Assembly: GCA_937871705.1 (NCBI GenBank)
Contig: CALMOO010000405.1
Coordinates: forward strand, 1 to 7,310
Direction of reading: 5' to 3'
Source: an uncultured Hymenobacter sp.
Lineage (GTDB): Bacteria > Bacteroidota > Bacteroidia > Cytophagales > Hymenobacteraceae
Length of the DNA: 7,310 nucleotides
Position 1 is the stretch's first letter, and each line of letters begins with the position of its first letter. Made by a program: the position numbers and the translations under genes. Of this stretch, positions 1-6,303 are shown piece by piece. The notes under the pieces were generated by a model. The model saw nothing but the letters and a program-made list of their open reading frames with translations. It had not been told where the DNA came from and did not search any database.

Positions 1-1467
1 CTGTTTCACCAGTGGTTTGGCGACTACGTGACGGCCGAGTCGTGGTCGAATATTACGGTAAACGAGTCGATGGCCGATTTCTCCGAAGGCCTTTACGCCG
101 AGCACAAGCTGGGCGAGGAAGCGGCCGACGACCACAAGTGGAACAACGTACGCCGCTACCTGGCCTCGCCGCGCGATGTCGCTAAGCCGCTCGTGCGCTT
201 TCACTACACCGATAAAGAAGAGGTGTTTGACTTGGTGAGCTACCAGAAGGGCGGCGGCGTGGTAGACATGCTGCGCGACTACCTGGGCGACGACGTGTTT
301 TTCGCCGGCTTGCAGAAATATTTGAAGGACAACGCGCTAGGCAACGGCGAAGCGCACCAGATGCGCTTGGCGATGGAAGCCGTGTCGGGCCAAGACCTGA
401 TCTGGTTTTATAACCAATGGTACTTCGCGCCGGGCCACCCGGTCGTAACCATTGATTATGCCTGGGACGCAGCCCGCAAAACGCAGACCGTGACGGTGAA
501 GCAGACTCAGCCGGGCCAGGTGTTTCAGTTGCCCTTTATTATCGACTACTACGTGAAAGGCCAGGTGCTGCACCAGCCCGTGACGATGACGGAAGCCACT
601 CAGGCGTTTACCATGCAATTGCCCGCTAAACCCGAGCTGGTGAACGTGGACGCGCACAAAAAGCTAGTGTGGCAGAAGAAGGATAATAAGCCGCTGGCCG
701 AGTTTGCCTACCAGGCTGCCCACGCCCCGCGCTACCTCGACCGCCGCGAGGCATACGCCGCTGCTCAGGAAACCCAGACTACTGACCCGGCTGCTCGCGC
801 CCTGCTGCTGGCCGGGCTGAAGGATAAGTTTGGGCCACTGCGCACTTACACCATTGGCAGCCTTAAGCTCGATAACCCAGCCGCGGCCAAAGCCTTTGCG
901 CCGACGCTGCGCCAGCTCGCCACCACTGAGAAGGACCCAGCCGTGCAGGCCACTGCCGTAGGCATGCTCAGCACATTTAAAGATAAGAAGGACGAAGCCT
1001 TAGCCACGCGCCTACTCAGCTCCTCGCCCTCGTACCGGGTGCAGGCTGCGGCCTTGGTTCTACTAGTTGGTGCTAACCCCGCGGCCGGCCAGGCCCGCGC
1101 CAAAACTCTGACCAATAGTGAAAACAAGCGGCTCGCCGCTACCGCCTCGCGCTTGGCTAGCCAGGCTGCCAATGCCGCCGATTGGCCCGCCCTACGCGAC
1201 AAAGTAAAGAACACCACGCTGTCCGAGCTCGGCTCGACTCTGCCGAGTCTGCTCGGGTTTATGACTGGCACTAACGACCTGCCCATTTTTCAGGAAGGGG
1301 TAGGGTTGCTGAAAAACATCGGCATGCAGTACAAAACTCAGGGTGCGGATGAAGCCATTATTGGCGTGCTTCAGCAGCTCAAAGAGAAGCGCGCTGGCTC
1401 GCCCATTGGCGCGGGCGCGGGCGCGGCCATAGACACAGCTGTGGCCGAGCTAAAAGCCGCAAAGTAA
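1..1467 (+). CDS. M1-family zinc aminopeptidase, C-terminal part (5' truncated by window edge)
   Basis: The frame is open from base 1, so the gene begins upstream; 488 residues are visible. The window opens inside the zinc site: the visible residues start LFHQWFGD, so the HE of HEXXH lies just outside. The third zinc ligand is the Glu of VNES at visible residue 22, exactly 18 residues after the second His, as in M1 peptidases (HEXXH-X18-E). YQKGG at about residue 81 matches the family's catalytic Tyr segment (YEKG). About residues 146-225 look like a beta-sandwich domain. From about residue 240 to the end the protein is Ala/Leu/Lys-rich and helical, like the HEAT/ARM-type C-terminal domain of M1 enzymes. 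The expected role is removal of N-terminal residues from peptides, probably in the periplasm, but the signal peptide region is not visible. An ATG at 28 lies inside the conserved domain and is not the start. The gene ends before the terminator at 1524-1566. Confidence 0.93.
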   Translation: MFHQWFGDYVTAESWSNITVNESMADFSEGLYAEHKLGEEAADDHKWNNVRRYLASPRDVAKPLVRFHYTDKEEVFDLVSYQKGGGVVDMLRDYLGDDVFFAGLQKYLKDNALGNGEAHQMRLAMEAVSGQDLIWFYNQWYFAPGHPVVTIDYAWDAARKTQTVTVKQTQPGQVFQLPFIIDYYVKGQVLHQPVTMTEATQAFTMQLPAKPELVNVDAHKKLVWQKKDNKPLAEFAYQAAHAPRYLDRREAYAAAQETQTTDPAARALLLAGLKDKFGPLRTYTIGSLKLDNPAAAKAFAPTLRQLATTEKDPAVQATAVGMLSTFKDKKDEALATRLLSSSPSYRVQAAALVLLVGANPAAGQARAKTLTNSENKRLAATASRLASQAANAADWPALRDKVKNTTLSELGSTLPSLLGFMTGTNDLPIFQEGVGLLKNIGMQYKTQGADEAIIGVLQQLKEKRAGSPIGAGAGAAIDTAVAELKAAK

Positions 1468-1523
1468 AGGCGACCTATTTTGCTTGGCGTGGAGCACAGC
1501 TCTAGGTGCCAACTATAGTAACC

Positions 1524-1566
1524 AAAAGCCCCACCACGCCCTGTCTCAGGTCGTGGTGGGGCTTTT
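1524..1566 (+). terminator. Strong intrinsic terminator after the aminopeptidase gene
   Basis: A perfect 15-bp inverted repeat pairs 1524-1538 (AAAAGCCCCACCACG) with 1552-1566 (CGTGGTGGGGCTTTT). The loop can add a further 4-bp stem, CCTG/CAGG (1540-1543 with 1547-1550). The stem is GC-rich in its core, with an A-run on the left and a T-run on the right, so it could stop transcription in both directions. It lies 57 bp after the aminopeptidase stop codon and 73 bp before the next gene, which suggests the next gene has its own promoter. Confidence 0.93.
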
Positions 1567-1639
1567 GCCGTTCGGCGTAATGCCAAAATCTTAACTCGCT
1601 ACGTTGAACCATCTAGTTGGGTTGTGTGTCGGGTAGGCT

Positions 1640-2488
1640 ATGCGCAAGACCACTCCGCTGGTGCTGGCCGCCCTGCTTGCAGGCCGCCTCACCCCCGCCC
1701 TGGCCCAAAACACACCCGACGAGAATAATCCCAATGCCGATGCGCCGTTTGTGCGCCACCTGCGGCCCGACCGCCCAGGCCAGACTATCACGGCTGGCGT
1801 GCTGCGGGCCGGCGAGTTTCAGCTGGAAACTGGTTTTCAGCGCTATGCCCCCAGCTCGGGCGCAAGCCTTAGCAGCAATGTGACCACGCTACGCATTGGT
1901 TTTTTCAATAGCATGGAGCTGCGCGTGACGCAACCTTATGTGTTTGGCACCTCCGGCACGGCCGCGATAGGTGGCGAAAGGCCAGCCCTTCGCCCCGATT
2001 TGGTAGGGTGGGCCCCGCTCACGGTAGGCACCAAATTAATGCTGACACCCGACCGCGCCAGCCGTTTTCAAGCTACGCTGCTCTTTGAAGCCGCCCTACC
2101 CGGCACTGGCGCCACGGGCGTGCGCCAGGCCAAGCTAGCCCCCGGCGGGCGGCTGCTACTAAGCCAGCAGCTAGGCCAACGGGCAGTTTTGGAAGGCAAC
2201 TTCGGCTTCAGCCAGCAGGGCCTAACCGTGACTGACGCACTGAAAGGCCAATACCTGGGCTCGCTGGCGCTCACCGCGCCGCTGGGCGACAAAGCCGGCT
2301 ACTTCGCCGAAGGCTATGGCCGCGGACGCGACCAAGTGACCACTGGCGCCACCGCTGGCTTCTACTATCGCCCCTGGACTGGCTTACGCTTCGATGCTAC
2401 TGTGGGCCGCATACTTAGCGGGCTGGGCGCAGGCGCCACTACAGTCGGCGCAGGCCTGGCATTTCGGCTAGGCGGCAATACGCAGTAA
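1640..2488 (+). CDS. Secreted outer-membrane beta-barrel protein, 'transporter' / phenol MetA-like family
   Basis: This is a 282-residue protein. Residues 1-22 form a signal peptide: Arg-Lys, a hydrophobic stretch interrupted by R16, then a cut site after ALA before QNTP. The mature part begins with a short Asp/Asn/Pro-rich segment, then RPDRPGQT, GEFQLETGFQRY and FNSMELRVTQPY. Alternating beta-strand pattern follows to the C-terminal strand GAGLAFRL. The order 'RPD...F-Q-ETGF...LR-G---ELR', then 'P-TVGTK', then repeated strands is what I know from Bacteroidota proteins annotated as transporter in the MetA phenol degradation-like family (PF13557). It probably sits in the outer membrane as a small barrel; the substrate is unknown. 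The start at 1640 is chosen because it gives a complete signal peptide. I see no convincing promoter between the preceding terminator and the start. The gene converges on argH. Confidence 0.8.
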   Translation: MRKTTPLVLAALLAGRLTPALAQNTPDENNPNADAPFVRHLRPDRPGQTITAGVLRAGEFQLETGFQRYAPSSGASLSSNVTTLRIGFFNSMELRVTQPYVFGTSGTAAIGGERPALRPDLVGWAPLTVGTKLMLTPDRASRFQATLLFEAALPGTGATGVRQAKLAPGGRLLLSQQLGQRAVLEGNFGFSQQGLTVTDALKGQYLGSLALTAPLGDKAGYFAEGYGRGRDQVTTGATAGFYYRPWTGLRFDATVGRILSGLGAGATTVGAGLAFRLGGNTQ

Positions 2489-2623
2489 TCTTTCCCCAGC
2501 TAAAATGACGCGCGACAGAGTGGGCTTACTTAACTGCCCAGCCCGCCACATTACGTTAGTTAAAATACGCAGCTATCCGAAAGCTGGCCCTACCCCCCTC
2601 TTTTCAATTGAAAGCACATAGCG

Positions 2624-3937
2624 CTACTCGCTGGCCACAGCAGCCCAAGGTAGCCGCTCCCGGGTTTGATGCAGTCGCTCGGCAATTTGTTTAAGCCCAG
2701 GTTGTTGCACACTACCTAAGTGCGTAGTTTCAAACTCTCTGTGTGGCACGTAGCTGCCAGCTTCTACCGCCTGGCCTACCTGCTTGTACGCATCGCGAAA
2801 CGGTACGCCCTCTTTAATTAATTGGTTAATATTCTCAACCGAAAATATTGCGTCGTATTTAGGCTGATTAATAACCCCCGGCACAACTTTCAGCGCGGGC
2901 ACGGCAAACAGCAGAATATCCAGAATATTAGCAAACTGAGTCATCGGCCGAAATAACAGCTCCTTTAAAATCTGAAAGTCGCGGTGGTAGCCGCTCGGCA
3001 GATTAGTAATGGTGAGGATAATATCGTTGGGTAAGGCTTGCAGCCGGTTGCAATGCGCCCGCACCAGTTCAAATACGTCCGGATTTTTCTTGTGCGGCAT
3101 AATACTGGAACCCGTAGTAAACTCTTTCGGTAACTCCACAAAGCCCAAATCCTGGCTATTATATAGCACTAAATCATACGCCAATTTACTAAGCGTACCC
3201 GCCACACTGGCAATAGCAAAAGCCAGCGTTTTCTCGGTTTTACCACGTAGCATTTGCGCCCCTACTGCACTGATTGCGATGTTATTAAAACCCATTTCGC
3301 GAGTAGTCTGCTCACGGTCAATAGTGAAGCTGCTGCCAAAACCCGCTCCCGAACCTAGGGGGTTGTGGTCGGCTATAGAATGAGCAGCATCCAGCAAACT
3401 CATGTCCAGCAGCAGATGCTCAGCATACGCGCCAAACCAGAGGCCGAAGCTACTCGGCATAGCCGCCTGAAAATGAGTATAGCCGGGTAGCAAGTTGTTT
3501 TTGTATTTCTCGCCTTGCTGCAATAATACCTCAACCAACTCCAGAATTTTTGCGCCGATTTTCTCAGTATAATCTTTTATGAAAAGCTGAATCGCCGTTA
3601 ATACTTGGTCGTTGCGCGAACGAGCTGTGTGAATTTTTTTGCCTGCGTCACCAAATTTCTCGGTGAGATAATACTCAATTTTAGAGTGTACGTCTTCAAA
3701 CTCTGGCTCAATCTGGAACGTGCCATTTTCCACCTGCACAAGCAGTTCATCCAACCCAGTCAGCAACTCGCTTTCTTCTTGCCTTGAGAGCAATCCAGTA
3801 CTCGCCAGCATCTTCGCCTGAGCCTTAGAGGCCAGCAGGTCGAAAGGTGCAAGGTACATGTCTAATTCCCGGTCTTGCCCTACGGTAAACTGTTCGATTT
3901 TATCGTTAACGGAGAAGCCTTTTTCCCAGATTTTCAT
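2624..3937 (-). CDS. argH: Argininosuccinate lyase
   Basis: This cytoplasmic enzyme splits argininosuccinate into arginine and fumarate, the last step of arginine synthesis. The protein has 437 residues, close to the usual family length. It begins MKIWEKG and continues FTVGQDRELD, typical of Bacteroidota ArgH. Key motifs are HTARSRND (103-110), PGYTHFQ (151-157, with catalytic-site His155), and the superfamily signature GSSIMPHKKNPD (276-287), whose Ser277 is the expected catalytic serine on the mobile loop. The frame can be extended to a TTG at 3949, adding MLIS, but the ATG at 3937 fits the family N-terminus and is preferred. It is the third gene of the leftward group argB-argE-argH, separated from the deacylase gene by a REP-like hairpin. 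It is more AT-rich than the flanking + strand genes. Confidence 0.96.
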   Translation of the reverse strand: MKIWEKGFSVNDKIEQFTVGQDRELDMYLAPFDLLASKAQAKMLASTGLLSRQEESELLTGLDELLVQVENGTFQIEPEFEDVHSKIEYYLTEKFGDAGKKIHTARSRNDQVLTAIQLFIKDYTEKIGAKILELVEVLLQQGEKYKNNLLPGYTHFQAAMPSSFGLWFGAYAEHLLLDMSLLDAAHSIADHNPLGSGAGFGSSFTIDREQTTREMGFNNIAISAVGAQMLRGKTEKTLAFAIASVAGTLSKLAYDLVLYNSQDLGFVELPKEFTTGSSIMPHKKNPDVFELVRAHCNRLQALPNDIILTITNLPSGYHRDFQILKELLFRPMTQFANILDILLFAVPALKVVPGVINQPKYDAIFSVENINQLIKEGVPFRDAYKQVGQAVEAGSYVPHREFETTHLGSVQQPGLKQIAERLHQTRERLPWAAVASE

Positions 3938-3965
3938 ACTTATTAACAAGTATTAATTTTCGCTT

Positions 3966-4050
3966 GTCATGTTGAATTTGCGAAGCATTTTATCACGTTT
4001 GAACGACTTTGTTCTGGCGCGAATAAGCTGCTTCACAAGCTCAGCATGAC
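3966..4050. repeat. REP-like imperfect palindrome between argE and argH
   Basis: The left arm begins GTCATGTTGAATTTGCGAAG at 3966. The reverse complement of the right arm, which ends at 4050, begins GTCATGCTGAGCTTGTGAAG. The arms match over about 26 positions with roughly six differences, most of them transitions that still allow G-U pairing. An inner stem, GAAC (4001-4004) with GTTC (4011-4014), closes the loop, so the whole 85 nt can fold as one long hairpin. The sequence 'GTCATGCTGAGCTTG-GAAGCA' resembles an interspersed palindromic element I recall as common between genes in Hymenobacter and relatives. It begins 9 nt after the deacylase stop in the direction of transcription, inside the presumed operon, so it could act as a transcript stabiliser or a partial terminator. 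Confidence 0.75.
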
Positions 4051-4059
4051 GGATAATAG

Positions 4060-5127
4060 TTAAAATTCAAAATCAGTTAGCAATTCAATGTAATCTATTA
4101 TGCCGCTGCGAATTTCGCTCAACAAAATGTACTCATCCGGCGCATGCGAACGGGCGCTGTCACCCGGCCCCATTTTCAAAGTATCAAACCGCATTAATGC
4201 TTGGTCGGAAAGCGTAGGCGAGCCGTAAGTATCTTTTCCCATCGTTACCGCTTTGCGCACAATCGGGTGATTTAGGTTTATGCCAGACGACTGCAAATGC
4301 GTGGAGCGCGGTGTTATCTCGGCTTGCACATTGGCCTGCACAGTAGCCAGAATTTCTTCGTTCGAGTAGCACTCATTTGTGCGAATATCTACCACGTAGC
4401 GGCATTCGTCGGGCACCACGTTGTGCTGCGTACCCGCCGAGATTTGCGTTACTGTCAGCTTCACGGGTCCGAGCAATGGCGACACTTTCGGAAAGTGATA
4501 ATTGCGCAGCCACGTAATATCATCCAGCGCCTTGTAAAGCGCATTTTCACCTTCGTTGCGGGCCGCATGGCCAGTGCGGCCCCGCGCTACCCCATCAAGC
4601 ACCAGCAAACCCTTTTCGGCTACGGCGACATTCATACCCGTCGGTTCGCCCACAATACCAAGCTTAATTTTGCTTAATTCGGGCAAGATACTTTTAATGC
4701 CATTCGCTCCCGATATTTCCTCTTCCGCCGTGATGGCGCAAATTAAATTAAATGCCGCAGGCCGGTCATAGAAATACCTAAACGTCGCAAGCAAACTCAC
4801 GGCTGCTGCTCCCGCATCGTTGCTACCCAAGCCAATTAGCTTATCATCCTCCAGTATTGCGCCCAAGGGGGGGTAGGACCACCCCGCACCGGGCCTTACT
4901 GTATCGTGGTGTGAATTAAGGAGGATAGTCGGCTTTCTAGAGTTAAATTGCTGGTTAACAGCCCATATATTATTGCCGCGGCGGTGATAATTTATACCGT
5001 GCTTCGTTAGAAAACTTTCAAGAATAGTAGCAGTACCCGCTTCCTCTCTCGAAAATGATTCCGTTTGAATTAATTGCTGTAACAAGGCTATGGAATCCTG
5101 GCTCAGTTGCGCTATCAATTCAGACAT
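4060..5127 (-). CDS. argE: M20-family deacylase: N-acetylornithine / N-acylcitrulline deacetylase-like
   Basis: This is a 355-residue zinc hydrolase of the ArgE/DapE/carboxypeptidase G2 type. Metal-site residues are visible in order: His73 and Asp75 in NSHHDTV, bridging Asp104 in GSNDAGAAA, catalytic-pair Glu135-Glu136 in TAEEEISG, Glu161 in VGEPTG, and His328 in ARSHAPDE. The segment around 175-280, with RTGHAA and QHNVVPDECRYVVDIR, is the lid/dimerisation domain. Between argB and argH it must remove the N-acyl group of the arginine pathway. In several Bacteroidota the transcarbamylase works on acylated ornithine, so the real substrate may be N-acetyl- or N-succinylcitrulline rather than acetylornithine; the transcarbamylase is not in view to decide. 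The ATG at 5127 lies inside the end of argB (13-bp overlap), suggesting coupled translation. A tract of seven C's on the coding strand encodes part of the Pro-Pro of SYPPLG. Confidence 0.88.
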   Translation of the reverse strand: MSELIAQLSQDSIALLQQLIQTESFSREEAGTATILESFLTKHGINYHRRGNNIWAVNQQFNSRKPTILLNSHHDTVRPGAGWSYPPLGAILEDDKLIGLGSNDAGAAAVSLLATFRYFYDRPAAFNLICAITAEEEISGANGIKSILPELSKIKLGIVGEPTGMNVAVAEKGLLVLDGVARGRTGHAARNEGENALYKALDDITWLRNYHFPKVSPLLGPVKLTVTQISAGTQHNVVPDECRYVVDIRTNECYSNEEILATVQANVQAEITPRSTHLQSSGINLNHPIVRKAVTMGKDTYGSPTLSDQALMRFDTLKMGPGDSARSHAPDEYILLSEIRSGIIDYIELLTDFEF

Positions 5128-5900
5128 AATTTCGTGCGTAAAGTAGTCTGAATATTAAGCGCATGCCCAATGATTACAGCTTGCACTCCTTGGCTGAGCG
5201 CCGCGAAAGCATTCTCCAGCTTCGGTAGCATTCCATCGGCAATGATACCTTGTGCTTTTAACTCAGCATAAGCAGCCGAATTAATTTCAGGAATTACTGA
5301 CTCGTCATCATTGATATCGCGCAACACACCATTTTTCTCAAAGCAATAATGCAGTGTTACGGTATAAAGCTCGGTTAGCGCGACAGCTACTGCCGAAGCA
5401 ATAGTATCGGCATTAGTATTCAATAGTTGACCGTTCCCATCATGAATAATAGGGCACAGTACGGGGGTAAGGCCGCTCGCCAGTAGCTGCTGTACTAATT
5501 TTTTATTAATACTGGCAGTTGTTATATCTCCCACAAAGCCGTAGTCAATATCTTTTACAGGCCGTTTAACTCCTTGAATAATATTACCATCAGCACCACT
5601 GAGCCCTAGCGCATTTACCCCAAGACGCTGTAGCTCGGCTACTACCTGCTTGTTGGTTTTACCAGCATAAAACATGGTGACAATATCTAGGACAGTCGCG
5701 TCCGTAACACGACGACCATTGATAAGTTGCGGTGTAAGGCCGAGCTCACGCATCATGGCACTGGCCCCTTTACCGCCGCCATGCACCAAGATTTTGAACC
5801 CAGCGGTTTGGGCAAATAATACTAGGAATTTTATTAACTCGGCAGCGTCATCGATGATGCCACCCCCAATTTTATAAATAGTTACTTCGGGTTTGTTCAT
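5115..5900 (-). CDS. argB: N-acylglutamate kinase (acetyl- or succinylglutamate kinase)
   Basis: The enzyme phosphorylates the gamma-carboxylate of N-acylglutamate with ATP in the cytoplasm, the second step of arginine synthesis. The protein has 261 residues, normal for the short non-hexameric type. Amino acid kinase fold motifs are YKIGGGIID (Lys10, phosphate binding), VHGGGKGAS (39-47), NGRRVTD (61-67, substrate-binding Arg), LSGADG (100-105), LNTNADTIAS (160-169) and ADGMLPKLENA (221-231, with Asp222 and Lys227 matching the catalytic Asp and Lys). There is no N-terminal helix of the kind linked to arginine feedback inhibition. Whether the substrate is acetyl- or succinylglutamate cannot be told by eye; N-succinyl intermediates are known from Bacteroides fragilis. 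It is the first gene of the leftward group, about 60 bp from a divergent promoter palindrome, and its end overlaps the next gene by 13 bp. Confidence 0.94.
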   Translation of the reverse strand: MNKPEVTIYKIGGGIIDDAAELIKFLVLFAQTAGFKILVHGGGKGASAMMRELGLTPQLINGRRVTDATVLDIVTMFYAGKTNKQVVAELQRLGVNALGLSGADGNIIQGVKRPVKDIDYGFVGDITTASINKKLVQQLLASGLTPVLCPIIHDGNGQLLNTNADTIASAVAVALTELYTVTLHYCFEKNGVLRDINDDESVIPEINSAAYAELKAQGIIADGMLPKLENAFAALSQGVQAVIIGHALNIQTTLRTKLCLN

Positions 5901-5922
5901 AATTTATTCATCGCCACAGTAG

Positions 5923-5936
5923 TTTCGCTAGCGAAA
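5923..5936. promoter_or_regulatory. Perfect 14-bp palindrome upstream of argB, possible operator
   Basis: TTTCGCTAGCGAAA is a perfect dyad. It lies 22 bp upstream of the argB start codon and 22 bp from the divergent -7 boxes, about where the argB transcript should begin. It could bind a dimeric regulator or fold in the argB 5' leader. It does not resemble the ArgR box of enterobacteria. Function is inferred only from symmetry and position. Confidence 0.4.
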
Positions 5937-5951
5937 AAAATTGTCTTTTTT

Positions 5952-5983
5952 GTTGCAGGCAAAAGTAGGAACTTTTACCTTTG
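5952..5983 (+). promoter_or_regulatory. Bacteroidota-type promoter for the GNAT-argG unit
   Basis: TACCTTTG at 5976-5983 fits the TAnnTTTG -7 box recognised by the Bacteroidota primary sigma factor. GTTG at 5952-5955 is a -33 box (consensus TTTG) at 20-nt spacing. Transcription would begin near 5988-5992, which gives a leader of about 310 nt before the GNAT gene. No equally good promoter is visible closer to that gene. Confidence 0.7.
5960..5967 (-). promoter_or_regulatory. Divergent -7 box for argB
   Basis: On the minus strand these bases read TACTTTTG, a match to TAnnTTTG pointing towards argB. They form the left half of an imperfect palindrome, 5959-5967 with 5976-5984 (one mismatch), whose right half is the -7 box of the opposite promoter. 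The -33 region on this strand (around 5988-5991, reading TGAA) matches poorly. It is therefore weaker than the rightward promoter, or depends on an activator. Confidence 0.4.
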
Positions 5984-6043
5984 CGGCTTCATTATGGCCC
6001 CTGGTTTGCTATCTTGCTTGCAAGCCTACAGCCACTTTTCGCA

Positions 6044-6145
6044 ATGCTTTACTTGGTTCGCACCAATTTTTTGCTTTCTACTCAGGTCCTAATGGGAGCG
6101 GAAAGTGTGCGCACGCTGGTTTGCGCATTGCTGCGACGACCCTAG
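6044..6145 (+). CDS. Putative arginine leader peptide (33 aa)
   Basis: A short open frame from ATG 6044 encodes 33 residues, beginning MLYLVRTNF and ending CALLRRP before TAG. It has four Arg codons: CGC at 6059, CGC at 6110, and CGA CGA at 6134-6139, close to the stop. An in-frame ATG at 6092 would give a 17-residue version. The stop codon lies within RNA segment 2 of the possible attenuator, and the second CGC immediately precedes segment 1. The frame lies wholly in the transcribed leader of the GNAT-argG unit. Support is positional: the peptide is too short to recognise, four Arg codons in 33 could occur by chance in this GC-rich stretch, and no Shine-Dalgarno site is visible. Confidence 0.4.
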   Translation: MLYLVRTNFLLSTQVLMGAESVRTLVCALLRRP

Positions 6146-6182
6146 CCGGCTTCAACCGCCGGGTGCTGGCTTTCGAGCCAGC
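6115..6182 (+). promoter_or_regulatory. Possible transcription attenuator with alternative hairpins, before the GNAT-argG genes
   Basis: Four segments are complementary in alternation: 1 = GCTGGTT (6115-6121), 2 = AGCCGGC (6144-6150), 3 = GCTGGCT (6165-6171), 4 = AGCCAGC (6176-6182). Segments 3 and 4 form a perfect 7-bp stem closed by a TTCG tetraloop and followed by TTT. Segments 2 and 3 pair over 7 bp with one G-U; 1 and 2 pair with two G-U. Segment 2 can also form a smaller local hairpin (6146-6150 with 6158-6162). A ribosome halted at the Arg codon at 6110 would cover segment 1 and favour 2:3. One that reaches the stop at 6143 would cover segment 2 and favour 3:4. This matches trp/his-type attenuation logic, but the T-run is only three bases. 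Confidence 0.4.
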
Positions 6183-6303
6183 TTTGCTGAGCCACCGCTA
6201 ACGCGTTCAGCCACTTACCGTATAGACTCCGGGTTTTCTGCCGCTAACTCGCATTTTGCGGGGGCCGGTCAACTACGTCTTTTTGCTAAGTATTTCCTAA
6301 CTA

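Noticed and set aside
1591..1639. Promoter for the barrel-protein gene around TACGTTGA (1600-1607)
   Set aside because: The -7 match is poor and no TTG-type -33 box lies at the right distance.
2489..2623. Possible terminators between the convergent barrel-protein and argH genes
   Set aside because: TGGGC/GCCCA (2521-2525 with 2536-2540), CAGCT/AGCTG (2570-2574 with 2582-2586) and the AT-rich dyad TTTCAATTGAAA (2602-2613) are visible, but none is both GC-rich and followed by a T-run, so I do not call one.
4867..4873. Run of seven G (C on the coding strand) in the deacylase gene as a phase-variation tract
   Set aside because: It encodes the expected Pro-Pro of a conserved segment, and a single tract of seven in a biosynthetic gene is weak evidence for switching.
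5941..6201. 86-codon open frame on the + strand in the argB-GNAT interval
   Set aside because: It needs a TTG start inside the promoter region, upstream of the predicted transcription start, and its translation shows no recognisable family. The region is better explained as promoter plus leader.
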